From: Dictyobacter arantiisoli
GTDB lineage: Bacteria > Chloroflexota > Ktedonobacteria > Ktedonobacterales > Ktedonobacteraceae
NCBI RefSeq assembly: GCF_008326305.1
Contig: NZ_BIXY01000025.1
Location: 1 to 64,000 of the forward strand
Length of the DNA stretch: 64,000 nucleotides
Direction of reading: 5' to 3'
The notes below the pieces were generated by a model. The model saw nothing but the letters and a program-made list of their open reading frames with translations. It was not told where the DNA came from and made no database searches. Made by a program: the position numbers and the translations under genes. Shown here piece by piece: positions 32,976-43,521 of the stretch. Position 1 is the stretch's first letter; each line of letters opens with the position of its first letter.

Positions 32976-35294
32976 ATGCACATTCAAAAACCGTTGTCTG
33001 CCCATCGTTTTTCCTGGCACGGAATCTCCTGTGGACAAGCGATAGTGCTCCTGATCAGCCTGCTTTTTATGGGCCTGGCAAGCATGATAGCTACTCCCGC
33101 TTACGCAGCATCAACTTCAACAATTCCTAAATCGACATATATCAATAAGACACTGGGTTTTAGCTTACAACTCCCCACAGGCTGGGTAGCCACACCGCAT
33201 ACGAGTATCCACAATACTGGCAATGCTGATGTGATCTTTACAAATACTGCATTACCAGGTACACACCTGGAGATCAACGTTGAACGTAGTTCAGCTGCCC
33301 CGGCCAATTTCGCTCGGCAAGGCAAAGCGAAATTGGCCATTGGCGGTTACCCTGCATTTCAAATGGATACGCATGGAGGAAAAAATGTCGCTTTTCCTTG
33401 CCTGGTACGTGTTCTGTTGGCACATAATGATATAGTGACAGCCTCATGGTGTGCGAAAGATGCCTCTGCCCATGTTGCACAATTTGAGAGCATGCTGGCA
33501 ACCTATCATGATCATGCTATTACATCAGCGAACTCAAAGGCAATGCCTCAAACACAAACCCCGGTTAATTCTGTACAGAGCTGTGGCCAAATCATGCAAA
33601 ATCCTGGTCCAGAGATGTGGGGGAATTTTCCTACCGGTGATGCGACATTTGGGGGACAGATGGTCTCTCCGAACGATCCCAATTGGACGAACAGTTTTGG
33701 TGAAGGAGTTGCGGTCTGTAACGACTACTATTCTGGTGGCGGATATATGTGGGAGTCCAGCTATCTGTTCCAGTGTACAGAATTGGCAAACCGTTTCATC
33801 AATGAGGAGTGGAATCTTCCCGAAATTGGGGTTGATGCGTTTGCCTACTACGACTCCTACCAAAATGGGGTTGAGGTGCCAGGTGCAGCACGTGGAGCCG
33901 GATATGGCGCGACACTTGTTGATGACGCAAGCCAGGGGAACAACTCGGCTCCCCCTGTTCCAGGTGATCTCCTGGTTTTCCAGGATGTCACCGACGGTGT
34001 ACACTGGACCTCTGGCCAAATCGCAGGCGATCCTGGTCATATTGTTGTCGTTACCGGTGTAACGTCCAACACAGTAAACGTCGTACAGCAGAACTGGCAT
34101 AATGGTGAAACCCATTCTTTTGCGCTGGAACACCTGAGCAACGGATATCACATCGTCGATAATAGCGGCTGGACTGGCCGTATCACTCGTGGCTGGATTC
34201 ATTTCTCAGCGAATGGGGGCAGCGGGACTCCACCACCTCCCACTCCATCCAAAGCAAATGCGTCACCGACCTTGATTACCTATGCCGATGGCTCCAAGGA
34301 TCTTATTGCCGTTGGCTCAGATGGGCGCATGTGGCACAACTGGACCTCCAGCTCTAATAAATGGATCGGGTGGAACTGGTGGAGCAACAGCACTCCTTTT
34401 GCGAATGCAACTCCGACGCTCATCAAATATGCCAATGGCTCTATGGATCTCATTGCGGTAGGCTCGGATGGACGTATGTGGCACAACTGGACCTCTGGCT
34501 CCGAAAATAGCTGGATCGGCTGGAACTGGTGGAGCACCAATACTCCCTTTGCTGCCGCCGCCCCCACTCTGATCACCTATGCTGATGGCTCCAAGGATCT
34601 CATCGCCGTTGGCACTGATGGACGTATGTGGCACAACTGGACCTCCAGCTCCAATAGCTGGATCGGCTGGAACTGGTGGAGCACCAATACTCCCTTTGCT
34701 GCCGCCGCCCCCACGCTGGTTACCTATGCTGATGGCTCCAAGGACCTCATCGCCGTTGGCACTGATGGACGTATGTGGCACAACTGGACCTCCAGCTCCA
34801 ATAGCTGGATCGGCTGGAACTGGTGGAGCACCAATACTCCCTTTGCTGCCGCCTCGCCAACTTTGATTACGTACACCGATGGCTCCAAAGATCTCATCGC
34901 CGTTGGCACTGATGGGCGTATATGGCACAACTGGACCTCCAGCTCCAATAGCTGGATCGGCTGGAACTGGTGGAGCACCAATACGGTCTATGCTACAGCG
35001 CCAACAACCCTGATCACCTATACCGATGGCTCCAAGGATCTCATTGCCGTTGGCAAAGATGGGCGCATGTGGCACAACTGGACCTCTGGCTCCGAAAGTA
35101 GCTGGATCGGTTGGAACTGGTGGAGCACCAATACTCCCTTTGCCGCTGCTGCTCCAACCCTGATCACCTATACCGATGGCTCCAAGGATCTCATCGCGGT
35201 AGGCTCGGATGGGCGCATGTGGCACAACTGGACCTCCAGCTCCAATAGCTGGATCGGCTGGAACTGGTGGAGCAACAATACTCCCTTTGTGTAG
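32976..35294 (+). CDS. Secreted CHAP-domain amidase with seven-bladed propeller
   Basis: The ATG at 32976 (behind GAAAGGA) gives 772 aa with an N-terminal signal peptide ending at PAYAAS (about 45). Residues about 50-185 form a PsbP/LpqN-like domain (GFSLQLPTGWVATP). A CHAP cysteine amidase domain follows (about 200-425) with Cys in FQCTELANRF and His in GDPGHIVVVTG. After a short linker, seven near-identical repeats of 46-49 aa (PTLITYADGSKDLIAVG ... MWHNW ... WIGWNWW) fill the rest, enough for one complete seven-bladed lectin-like propeller (PLL type). It probably cleaves peptidoglycan stem or cross-bridge peptides, with the propeller binding wall sugars. Confidence 0.92.
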   Translation: MHIQKPLSAHRFSWHGISCGQAIVLLISLLFMGLASMIATPAYAASTSTIPKSTYINKTLGFSLQLPTGWVATPHTSIHNTGNADVIFTNTALPGTHLEINVERSSAAPANFARQGKAKLAIGGYPAFQMDTHGGKNVAFPCLVRVLLAHNDIVTASWCAKDASAHVAQFESMLATYHDHAITSANSKAMPQTQTPVNSVQSCGQIMQNPGPEMWGNFPTGDATFGGQMVSPNDPNWTNSFGEGVAVCNDYYSGGGYMWESSYLFQCTELANRFINEEWNLPEIGVDAFAYYDSYQNGVEVPGAARGAGYGATLVDDASQGNNSAPPVPGDLLVFQDVTDGVHWTSGQIAGDPGHIVVVTGVTSNTVNVVQQNWHNGETHSFALEHLSNGYHIVDNSGWTGRITRGWIHFSANGGSGTPPPPTPSKANASPTLITYADGSKDLIAVGSDGRMWHNWTSSSNKWIGWNWWSNSTPFANATPTLIKYANGSMDLIAVGSDGRMWHNWTSGSENSWIGWNWWSTNTPFAAAAPTLITYADGSKDLIAVGTDGRMWHNWTSSSNSWIGWNWWSTNTPFAAAAPTLVTYADGSKDLIAVGTDGRMWHNWTSSSNSWIGWNWWSTNTPFAAASPTLITYTDGSKDLIAVGTDGRIWHNWTSSSNSWIGWNWWSTNTVYATAPTTLITYTDGSKDLIAVGKDGRMWHNWTSGSESSWIGWNWWSTNTPFAAAAPTLITYTDGSKDLIAVGSDGRMWHNWTSSSNSWIGWNWWSNNTPFV
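34255..35291 (+). repeat. Seven tandem 144-147-bp coding repeats
   Basis: The DNA encoding the propeller blades is repeated seven times with very high identity, especially copies 3 and 4, which implies recent amplification or gene conversion. Recombination could change blade number. Confidence 0.9.
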
Positions 35295-35338
35295 CTCTCT
35301 CTTCATTTGACATGAAATGGGGCACAGCTCTTTGAGCG

Positions 35339-35370
35339 TGCGGGGAGCCACCTCTTGCTGGCTCCCCACA
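35339..35370 (+). terminator. Terminator of the CHAP-propeller gene
   Basis: Twelve-base arms 35339-35350 and 35359-35370 (tgcggggagcca / tggctccccaca, one mismatch) with an 8-nt loop lie 45 bp after the stop codon and precede a T-containing tract. Confidence 0.7.
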
Positions 35371-35393
35371 TCTTACTGCTTCTCCCTGAGGAA

Positions 35394-35874
35394 ATGATCA
35401 CGGCCCCCTGGGAAGACGAAACAAACGACGCCCCGACCATTATCCTCCCGTACCAATCTGACTTCTATGGACCCCCAGACTGGCAGGGCGTGTCACAGCC
35501 AGAGAAGCGGCTTGAGGCACTCCTTCCTGGGGAATCGTCCTGTATACAGTCCTGGTGGCACCAGGCATGATATTCCTCTTAGCGAGAGAGCCTCTTTTGC
35601 CAAAAAAATTGGCATACGTCAAGCATCATTAAAACGACTCATAAACGGTCAGATACCAGAATATAATGGCTGGACGACAACACCAAAGCAGGACATGAAT
35701 ACACTAGCTGCCCCACCATTACCTCCACATCCACCAGAGGAAGATCCGCATGTTTCCAGGTTGCGCAAGCACAGCCTTCTTGGAACCTCACGCCTCGATC
35801 CTGTAACAGATCCCGTCGGCTCTGTAAGGACTGAGCCGATGAATAGGCCCTGGGATGAGAACAGCGGGGAATGA
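35394..35874 (+). pseudogene. Possible frameshifted small gene with HTH-like segment
   Basis: A frame from ATG 35394 gives a protein-like stretch (ITAPWEDETNDAPTIILPYQ and on) that stops at about 35570. The +1 frame then continues with DIPLSERASFAKKIGIRQ, SLKRLINGQIPEYNGWT, which has the spacing of a small helix-turn-helix or NUMOD-like DNA-binding unit. The two halves together look like one gene broken by a frameshift near 35530. The tail to 35874 is Pro-rich and less convincing. Function unknown. Confidence 0.3.
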
Positions 35875-36360
35875 GCTCTTTGGTGTGAGACACATATGAA
35901 TGCCACTCAACAAATGCATTAGTGAATGTAAATCTAGAAGAGATCTCCTGGCTATTTCTGCGAAGAGGCCTCTTTTTAAGATCACGACGCTACTCATTTA
36001 TACCGTAAAATAAATACAGGTGCTTATGACAAATTAGAAGAATTATGGTAACAGAGGTGGATCAGCAAAAAAAGAGCAATGCTCTTCAAGGGGCTCGATT
36101 ACCAATCTTGCTGGATGGAATTACCTTCGGGGCGAGATGATTGGGAGCGGTAGGTAGGGTGTAGGTCTTCGGGGCGCGGGGCTCGTGCGATTCACGGACG
36201 CGCGGACCTACGCGACGCTTCGTGCCACACCTACGTTATTGTTCATTTGATGCTATGGCGAGCGTCTGGACGAGATGATATGTTTTCTCTCTTGCAGAGA
36301 TTAGAATAGCACAACGATTTTCCTGTTGTATAGAGAGAAACGTATTTTGCGGCTGCTAAC
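35875..36360. other. Intergenic region with repeat-like GC-rich segment
   Basis: No gene is supported. A short palindrome with T-run (aagaggcctcttttt, about 35963-35977) could terminate transcription. A GC-rich, partly self-complementary segment at about 36145-36235 ends in 'gtgccacacctacg', resembling the ends of the intergenic repeats near 4.1 and 20.4 kb. Confidence 0.45.
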
Positions 36361-36411
36361 AAACAAAAAAGAGGGGATCAAGGCCGTGCCTGCTAGTGGC
36401 ACAAGCTTGAT
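36361..36411 (-). terminator. Rho-independent terminator of the defence operon
   Basis: Outer arms atcaag/cttgat (36377-36382, 36406-36411) and inner arms gtgcc/ggcac (36386-36390, 36398-36402) form a hairpin. On the minus strand it is followed by a T-rich run (36372-36361). It lies 130 bp after the stop of the methyltransferase gene. Confidence 0.75.
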
Positions 36412-36539
36412 ACCCGGCAAAGGTTGATAACGCTCATCAGGAAGAGATCAGGCTGGCCTGTTTCAGACCATCACTCAAGATCTGGCTTGCAGGGGATAAG
36501 TGATGGCTACTGGTACACGGAAAGATTTACCTCCCCAGA

Positions 36540-39500
36540 TCAAATGGAAGGCCAGGCTTCAATCCTGGCCCGAGGCGGATGCGCCACCGCAGGATCAGCT
36601 GGCGGCGGATCGAGCCGCGTCTGATAGGGCACTCCCGACTCAATTGCCCGCTGCATCTCATCATAGATATCCAAAATCACCCGCTTCGTACGATACTCGC
36701 CCTTGCCTTCCGCATCGATATATTGCTTCTCATCTTTGCGCTTCACAATCGGGAAGGTTTCCATAATGTAATCCACATCAGCGCGCTGGATGCCATACAG
36801 GTGGAAATAGGCAGCATCAAGTTCACAACGCAACAGGAAACGCCGCTCTTCATCCCAGCGGAACGGAGGACCATCGTAGCCACAATCCTGAGCGAAAGCC
36901 TCCAGATCCCAGGCATTATATATGAGTTCTAGAGTACGGGTAAAAACCCAATCATATAAACTAATATCTTCATCCCATTGAGGAGGTAATAAATACTTTT
37001 CAGATTCTATAGCAGGCAATTGCTTCAAAATAGAAAATGTCATATGCATACCCCCCACTTTCTGGCGAGCAACATAATCAAAAACAAAACTATTTAAATT
37101 AGCACTTAAAACATTAGCATTAATTATTGAAGAAAAGCCTAAAGCAGGACAAGTCACTGATGCTAAAGTTTTAGGGATAATGGTTGCAATACACGTTCTT
37201 TCGTTAGTGGCATTCGTTACATCACGCCATAGTAGTAGCCAGGGATGAGTATAACTCGGATATTTATCAAACAATTCGTGGGCAAAATTGGAGGATAAAT
37301 AGTATCTTGCTATAATGCTTTGATTTGGATCTTCTTTCTCTGGATAAGTTAACTTTCTAGCTTGTCCAGCAATACAATCTTTTTCATTTACATCAGCAAA
37401 TGTACAATATCGATGATCGAATATATTGACTAATTTCGACTCATATAAAGGATTTAACCAGTTTTCTTTCCCAACCTCCCATTTAAAATGAACCTGATCT
37501 GCATGATCACCTAAATGAACTAAACGTATATAATAGATACCCCAATTATTAATGTTGTTAACTTCATCTACAAAAGCTGGCAAATTCCTGTAAATCGATA
37601 GGTTTAACTCTGCATCACGACGTGAGCGAAAAATTGGGCATGTCTTTGTATTTGGATTAAGTAGAGCAATATCATCCGCGCTGAGTGTAAAACGCCGAGC
37701 ATCATCCTTTAAATCTTCAACTGTGTGAGCAAAGAACATAAAATCAATACCAGGATTATTCCGTTGCGAAGAGCCAGTCAATGTAAGTAAACAAAATTTG
37801 ACACGACTATCAACCGCAGGAAATATCTTAGATCGATTTTCAAAATCGAACAAGCTTACAAGATGATTACCCTCTATTAAATATTGAAAGAAATATTTCG
37901 TTGTATCATCTGTCGCTATGCCGGATGGTACGATACAGCCAACGCGCCCTTTAGGTGCACAGGCCCCTAGTAAATTTTCAGAGAAGACGGCATAGGTATT
38001 GATGTCGCCGCGACCACATAAGGGATAGCGGTCACTATCACGCAGAAAGTGCCCTTCACCTTCTGATTTACGCCGATCATCCAAGAAGTTAGCATACATA
38101 TATGGATCTTCTTGAGCCAGTTTCTTGATGAGTTGCTGCCGCTGTGCGCCATTAGCAGCATTAGCTATACCGCGATGCCGCGATGCGAACCATTCTTTCT
38201 CTTGAAATTTGATGCGTTCCCAGGGTGGATTTCCTAATACTACGTCGAAGCCGCCGGACCAGCCGGTCTGTTCGTTTGTGGGGGTTTCGTCTTTGGCGGG
38301 GAGGTGGAAGACTTTGGGGAAGGCGAGGTGCCAGTGGAAGAAGTGATACTGGTCGGCGAGGCGCTTAATCTCGTCTTTCATCCAGCCGACGCTGCTATAG
38401 GGATTTTGCTCAAGCTGGCGAAAGATTTCCTGTGTGATGGGATAGGCGAATTCGCTGTTCTTTTTCCAGACAAAGGCGGCGCACCAGGCGTCGGCAAGCA
38501 GTTTGCTGTTTTCGTAGTTACTGGAGGTGAGCAGGCTGTTATATTGCTCCTCTTTGCGATGAATCGCTTCTACGGTAGTATCATCCATCTCTTCCATCTG
38601 CAACATGCTGACGGCCAGGTTGTCCTGGCGCACCCAGGGCACCTCACCCGCTGCATCGAAGAGTGTGAACTGTCCGGCGTTGCGAAAATCCTTGTTTTCC
38701 TTTTTGAATTTGCTCACAATTTTTTTGTCGTCGCCTTCAATAAAATCAAAGGCGCTATCGGGGATGCCGCTGCGCAGGAGGGCCGGGGTGGTGCCGAGCA
38801 GGCTGTTGCCACACTGGATATGGGCATCGAGGAAGGAGAGCGGCTTGCCGGGCTCGATAGCTTCCATCCACAGGTTGACTTTACACAGTTCGACGGCCAT
38901 CGGATTGATGTCCACGCCATAGATACAGTGGCTGACCACCTGGCGCAGGGCGGCCCGACGTGCGGCAGCATCGGGCTCTTCGCTATCCGTGAGTACCGCT
39001 GCCAGACGGCGCGCAATACGATGCGCAGCCGCGATCAGGAAGTGTCCACTACCACAGGCGGGATCACAGACCTTGAGGTCCAGAATAGCTTTTTGAGCCT
39101 CGTCTTTGCTCTTACCGCGACAGGCTTCATCCAGAACGGGATCAAGGGCCGAGTCGAGCAGGCAGTCGATCAGACTGGTAGGCGTGTAGTAACTGCCAGT
39201 GGTCTTGCGCTCATTGCCACTGGCCGTCGTCAATTCAAAGCGACCAGCTTCGATATCCAGTTCAGGATGCAGTTCCAGCAAGGATTCATAGACGCTCCCC
39301 AGTTCTTCAGAGCCAAGGTTTTTGTAGTCCACATGGCGCGGCACATTATTATCCCAGGTTTGTGAGAGCGAGCGCACCGCTTTTAAGAGGTCGTGGTTAG
39401 CCAGTTGACAGCCAACCAGGTCAAGGGCTGATTTAGAGGAGAAGAGGAAACCATTGAGGGCAGGCAGTCCAAGGCCAGGACAACCCTCAAAGCCTGCTTC

Positions 39501-40586
39501 GCCACCGATCTGTTCCATGACCAGCCAGAGCACCTGATAGAGATCGGCATGGCGGGTGCCCACACGCTGCTCGGCAGAGCGACGCAGGCGGGCCGTCGAA
39601 TAATAGCGGAGATAGCGAGCCTTCGCCTGCTCATCGGCAGCGGGCGCAAACAGAACATCGCGATCCTCAGCCACAAAGAGCACGATCATACGATAGACAA
39701 AGCGCAGCACCTGCCGATAGTAATCCTGTGGCAGCAAGACGCCATCGCGCAACTTCTGCTTCAGCACGTTATTGGCGGGATGGGCCAGATAGCCTGAGCC
39801 CAGCGTATTAATCGCCGTCGTCACCCCATCGCGCAACTTATCAAGGATACGCATCCCCTGATCCTGAGCCATGCGCGACCACTTCTCCAGCCAACAATCG
39901 CCGGGACGCTCAGCCTCGATCCGCGACTGATGGCAAAGCAACCAGAGCAGCACAAAGTCAGCATAGAGTTCGCCACGCAACATCGTATCCAGATCAAATT
40001 CGACATACGATAAGCGTGTCAGGCTGATATTCTTACGCAGGAGCCGCAGTTGCAGACCATTCGAGACCATCCCCCAGAGATGGTCCGTGGAGCGATTCAA
40101 TAACTCCTGCACCAGACTAGAGGGACTGCGCTTCGCGCTCCCTGAGCCACCCGCAGCCAGCGTAGTGCCCCGACTCAACTGATCCAGATCCACCTTATAG
40201 CTCACAAGATGGATCGGCAGGTGTTGCCAGCCATGCGAGATCGGATAGCTGTTCTCGCCTACCTCCAGGGGCTTCATAGTAAATAAACGTCCATAACCCA
40301 GCTCAGAAAAAAGCGGCAACAACCAGTACTCACGCGTCTGAGTGGTCCCGCTCTGACTCTCCGACAGGTTATCAGTAGCATGCTGAAATTTCTGCCAGGA
40401 GCGCAGCACCTTCGACCACGAAGCACTGATCACTTCATTCAGCTTCTCACCCTCATGATAATAGTCCTGTGGTCGCAGCCCGCTCAGATCAGGATCAAGC
40501 TGAGCGATACGTTGCAAGACATCCATGGGCAAGAGTGCCCCTTCACTGGTCACAGTAGGAAAGGTTGACCGCTGACGATTACGCAT
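36540..40586 (-). CDS. Large adenine-specific DNA methyltransferase (DISARM DrmMI/PglX-like)
   Basis: The ATG at 40586 lies 25 bp after the preceding gene's stop, with GAGAGAGGA upstream; longer in-frame extensions are implausible Cys-rich sequence. The 1348-aa product has an N-terminal region of about 480 residues, then SAM-binding motif I DPACGSGHF near residue 505 and the catalytic motif IV NPPW near 785. GVDINPMAVELCKVNLW follows motif I as in the Eco57I/COG1002 class. A target-recognition region follows, with FRWDEERRFLLRCELDAAYF near the C-terminus, as in PglX and DrmMI proteins. It should make N6-methyladenine and mark self DNA. No nuclease motif is visible, so it is a methylase rather than a type IIG fusion. 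It is the last gene of the operon. Confidence 0.92.
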   Translation of the reverse strand: MRNRQRSTFPTVTSEGALLPMDVLQRIAQLDPDLSGLRPQDYYHEGEKLNEVISASWSKVLRSWQKFQHATDNLSESQSGTTQTREYWLLPLFSELGYGRLFTMKPLEVGENSYPISHGWQHLPIHLVSYKVDLDQLSRGTTLAAGGSGSAKRSPSSLVQELLNRSTDHLWGMVSNGLQLRLLRKNISLTRLSYVEFDLDTMLRGELYADFVLLWLLCHQSRIEAERPGDCWLEKWSRMAQDQGMRILDKLRDGVTTAINTLGSGYLAHPANNVLKQKLRDGVLLPQDYYRQVLRFVYRMIVLFVAEDRDVLFAPAADEQAKARYLRYYSTARLRRSAEQRVGTRHADLYQVLWLVMEQIGGEAGFEGCPGLGLPALNGFLFSSKSALDLVGCQLANHDLLKAVRSLSQTWDNNVPRHVDYKNLGSEELGSVYESLLELHPELDIEAGRFELTTASGNERKTTGSYYTPTSLIDCLLDSALDPVLDEACRGKSKDEAQKAILDLKVCDPACGSGHFLIAAAHRIARRLAAVLTDSEEPDAAARRAALRQVVSHCIYGVDINPMAVELCKVNLWMEAIEPGKPLSFLDAHIQCGNSLLGTTPALLRSGIPDSAFDFIEGDDKKIVSKFKKENKDFRNAGQFTLFDAAGEVPWVRQDNLAVSMLQMEEMDDTTVEAIHRKEEQYNSLLTSSNYENSKLLADAWCAAFVWKKNSEFAYPITQEIFRQLEQNPYSSVGWMKDEIKRLADQYHFFHWHLAFPKVFHLPAKDETPTNEQTGWSGGFDVVLGNPPWERIKFQEKEWFASRHRGIANAANGAQRQQLIKKLAQEDPYMYANFLDDRRKSEGEGHFLRDSDRYPLCGRGDINTYAVFSENLLGACAPKGRVGCIVPSGIATDDTTKYFFQYLIEGNHLVSLFDFENRSKIFPAVDSRVKFCLLTLTGSSQRNNPGIDFMFFAHTVEDLKDDARRFTLSADDIALLNPNTKTCPIFRSRRDAELNLSIYRNLPAFVDEVNNINNWGIYYIRLVHLGDHADQVHFKWEVGKENWLNPLYESKLVNIFDHRYCTFADVNEKDCIAGQARKLTYPEKEDPNQSIIARYYLSSNFAHELFDKYPSYTHPWLLLWRDVTNATNERTCIATIIPKTLASVTCPALGFSSIINANVLSANLNSFVFDYVARQKVGGMHMTFSILKQLPAIESEKYLLPPQWDEDISLYDWVFTRTLELIYNAWDLEAFAQDCGYDGPPFRWDEERRFLLRCELDAAYFHLYGIQRADVDYIMETFPIVKRKDEKQYIDAEGKGEYRTKRVILDIYDEMQRAIESGVPYQTRLDPPPADPAVAHPPRARIEAWPSI

Positions 40587-40611
40587 AGACTGACCGCATC
40601 CTCTCTCAAGT

Positions 40612-43521
40612 TTAGCCCTGCATTGGCAGATACACATAGACACCCAGCACATCGGGTGGCAACTGCGGCTCAACCGCGACATTCCGAATACTTAAGGATG
40701 AAGCGCGGCGCACGCGCCGATGGGCGTCCTTTAAGGCTACAGCCCGTGAACAGGCCAGTTCCTGCAAATGGGGAGACAGATGCTCATGATAGCCATTGAG
40801 CACCTGCTTCAAGAAGTGTTGAATCTGGATCGCGGGCATATTGGCCCCGGACGTGGCAGAGAGCAGCTCCTCAATCGCCTGTTCATCATCCAGCCAGCGA
40901 GCAGCGGCGGGCATGCCCTCAAAGGCAAAGATTCGACAATCCTCGGCCAGCAGCGGCTGCGCCTCACTGCCAGGACGCTGCGGAGTCGTAATATGGAAGC
41001 GCATACGCACCAGCAACAACGTCGTACGCGTCTTCACCTGACTGGTCTTAATCACCCCACAGCGGCGCGCCAGAGCAGGATTCTTCTCATCCACCACACT
41101 ATCCAGCGAGGTATCCATCACATATCCCGCCAGCCCCTCAACCAGAGGATGCGTTCGATTGATATACAGCGTTTCAGGCAGTCCAGGGCGACTAAAACTC
41201 AGCAGCAGATGCTTATCTTCACCCTTGAGCGCATAGTGTTGCGCCCCAATCGCATCCATCACCGGCAACGGCACATCCTTCAGACGATAATTCACAATCT
41301 CGCCACTGGCCGAGGTACTGACAAAGGCACGATACGCCTGCAACACCTCGCTGGTAAACTGCGAGACATCGGTTGCGATACCAATCGCCGAGCGCACCGC
41401 CTCCAATTCCCGCCGCACCTCATCTATCTTCAGACTATGGTGGGCAAAGAGCGAGCGCGACACCTGCTCACGCTCCGCCTCTACATCCCAACGCTTAAAC
41501 AGCTCCTCGCGCTGCGTATGGATCGGATTAGCAAAGCCCGGCAACTGCTGCTGCTCCGACAGATCCTCGTCATGGGTCAACACGCTCTCAAAGAGCGCCT
41601 CTACCACCTGCTCAGTATTCAGCGGCACCGGCACCGAGATACCCAGCGTACTACGGATCTTACGATGCTTATTGATCAACACATCGAGCACGATACTATC
41701 CACAATATTATTCTTGCCATAGTAGGTCAGCACGCGCACCTGTGGATGCGCCTGCCCAAAGCGATCCACGCGCCCCTCACGCTGCTCATGACGCGTCGGA
41801 TTCCAGGACAGATCATAGTGAAAGACAGCATTGAAAGATTCCTGGAGATTGATCCCTTCACTCAGGCAGTCAGTACACACCAGGACACGCTGGGGAGATT
41901 GCGCTAACTGCTCGACGCGCTGCTCTCGCTCGGTTGGAGGCAGAACACCAGTCACCGCCGCAATCTCCACCGTTTTCGGCAGATATTTGCGTAGTTCCTG
42001 CGCCACATACTCAGCCGTCGGAATAAAGCGGCAGAAGACAATCGGCTGATAACCATCCCTGACCATCTGCCCGATCAGCGCTATCGCCTGCTGCAACTTG
42101 GCATCCTTCGCGCCATGGAGCGACTCAGCCTCACGGGCCATCGCCAGCAAGCGCTGACGCGTCTTCATCTTCTTCTCACCCCCGGCAGTAGCATCATCAT
42201 CATCAAAATCACTACCCGGCGTAATATCAATGCCCTCCGTCGTATCGCTATCCGTCAGATCCAGCACGGTACGCTGACCGATGGCATCGGCCTCCGACTC
42301 GCTCTCAGCCCCCGCAACCTGAGCACGATTGCGCAGAGTCGTAGCCGCCGCAGCCGGACTTGAAGCCATCGAGCGCAAGAGCGCAAGCACTGACCACCAG
42401 CGCACCCGCTGATGCCTACGCCCTCCACTGGTATCCCGCACCGTCTCACGCGCATAGCTCATAATCTTATCAACCAGGCGGCGATATTCCGGCGTCAAAA
42501 TATAATGCTGCTCCTGATCATCCCGGCCAGGAAACGGCGTCTCTAGCTGCGTCTCCTGCTTCAGAAAGGCCTGGATATCCGCCCGACGGCGCTGCACAAA
42601 ATGTTCAGCCAGTTGCTGGCGATACCGCTCATTCTGCCGCCCGCTCAGGTCGTCCGGCAACGCCTTAAAATCCTCAGCCAACAAGGTCAATAAAGAACGA
42701 AAGGCCTGCTCATCGCCACTATGCGGGGTCGCCGTCACCAGGATTATATGGCGCTCCTGACGCGCAGCCAGGCTGGTCAGCAGTTGATAGCGCTGGTGAC
42801 GCCCGCCACGAGCCTCATTGGAAAAGGCGCAGGTATGGGCCTCATCCACAATCACCAGATCGGGACAGGCATCCACAAACTCAGTGCGCCGCTTATCAGC
42901 CTTAATAAAATCAATCGAAATAATCACAAAAGGATAATGCTGGAACAGCGATTCATCCCGACGGCAGTGGCGTTCCAACTGAGCCGCCGTACTGGACAAC
43001 ACCAGGACCGCATCGATATGAAATTTCTCCTGTAACTCTGCCTGCCACTGCTCCGCCAGATGTGGTGGACACAAGACCGCCAGGCGATCCACCTCACGCC
43101 GATCCAGCAATTCGCGCGCAATCAGGCCAGCCTCAACCGTCTTGCCGATCCCAACATCATCGGCGATCAACAGGCGCACCGGGTCCAGGCGCAACGCCAT
43201 CAGCAACGGGACCAACTGATAGGGACGTGGCTCCACAGCGATATGCGCGAACGAGCGAAAAGGTCCGGCGCTTGAGCGAAAGCCCAGACGCACCGCATCG
43301 CGTAGCAAGCGGCAGGAACGATAATCCCCCCACTGCGTCGGATCGGGCAACTCAAACTGAGCAGACGTCACAGACTGCCCCTCCAGCGGCAAAAAGATCC
43401 CGGAAACCTCCTCATCCGTCCCACCCAGAGGCCGCACAATCAACATCTCCTCATCCGACTCTGGCAAGACCACCCACTCACGTCCCCGTGCCCTGACCAG
43501 CGAACCAACCGCGTATATCAT
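40612..43521 (-). CDS. SNF2/RapA-type helicase (DISARM DrmD-like)
   Basis: ATG 43521 overlaps the upstream stop as ATGA and has AGGAGG 5 nt before it. The 969-aa product has a small N-terminal beta domain, then Walker A DDVGIGKT near residue 124, DEAH near 225 and TATPHSG. The second RecA lobe contains VLVCTDCLSEGINLQ and the arginine-finger motif HEQREGRVDRFGQ. The C-terminal 300 residues are helical. It is a double-stranded DNA translocase, and its pairing with a downstream Eco57I-like adenine methylase is the signature of class 1 DISARM (drmD-drmMI). The 4-bp overlap shows translational coupling with the large helicase gene. Confidence 0.92.
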   Translation of the reverse strand: MIYAVGSLVRARGREWVVLPESDEEMLIVRPLGGTDEEVSGIFLPLEGQSVTSAQFELPDPTQWGDYRSCRLLRDAVRLGFRSSAGPFRSFAHIAVEPRPYQLVPLLMALRLDPVRLLIADDVGIGKTVEAGLIARELLDRREVDRLAVLCPPHLAEQWQAELQEKFHIDAVLVLSSTAAQLERHCRRDESLFQHYPFVIISIDFIKADKRRTEFVDACPDLVIVDEAHTCAFSNEARGGRHQRYQLLTSLAARQERHIILVTATPHSGDEQAFRSLLTLLAEDFKALPDDLSGRQNERYRQQLAEHFVQRRRADIQAFLKQETQLETPFPGRDDQEQHYILTPEYRRLVDKIMSYARETVRDTSGGRRHQRVRWWSVLALLRSMASSPAAAATTLRNRAQVAGAESESEADAIGQRTVLDLTDSDTTEGIDITPGSDFDDDDATAGGEKKMKTRQRLLAMAREAESLHGAKDAKLQQAIALIGQMVRDGYQPIVFCRFIPTAEYVAQELRKYLPKTVEIAAVTGVLPPTEREQRVEQLAQSPQRVLVCTDCLSEGINLQESFNAVFHYDLSWNPTRHEQREGRVDRFGQAHPQVRVLTYYGKNNIVDSIVLDVLINKHRKIRSTLGISVPVPLNTEQVVEALFESVLTHDEDLSEQQQLPGFANPIHTQREELFKRWDVEAEREQVSRSLFAHHSLKIDEVRRELEAVRSAIGIATDVSQFTSEVLQAYRAFVSTSASGEIVNYRLKDVPLPVMDAIGAQHYALKGEDKHLLLSFSRPGLPETLYINRTHPLVEGLAGYVMDTSLDSVVDEKNPALARRCGVIKTSQVKTRTTLLLVRMRFHITTPQRPGSEAQPLLAEDCRIFAFEGMPAAARWLDDEQAIEELLSATSGANMPAIQIQHFLKQVLNGYHEHLSPHLQELACSRAVALKDAHRRVRRASSLSIRNVAVEPQLPPDVLGVYVYLPMQG

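Noticed and set aside
34317-35369. 350-aa minus-strand frame opposite the propeller repeats
   Set aside because: It is an antisense shadow of the tandem blades, rich in repeated GAPPVPADPAIGAGG; no promoter or ribosome-binding site.
38304-39365. 353-aa plus-strand frame opposite the methyltransferase
   Set aside because: It lies wholly antisense to strongly conserved methylase motifs, so it is a compositional shadow.
40768-41907. 379-aa plus-strand frame opposite the SNF2 helicase
   Set aside because: Antisense to helicase motifs; the protein is rich in Arg/His/Gln with no domain.
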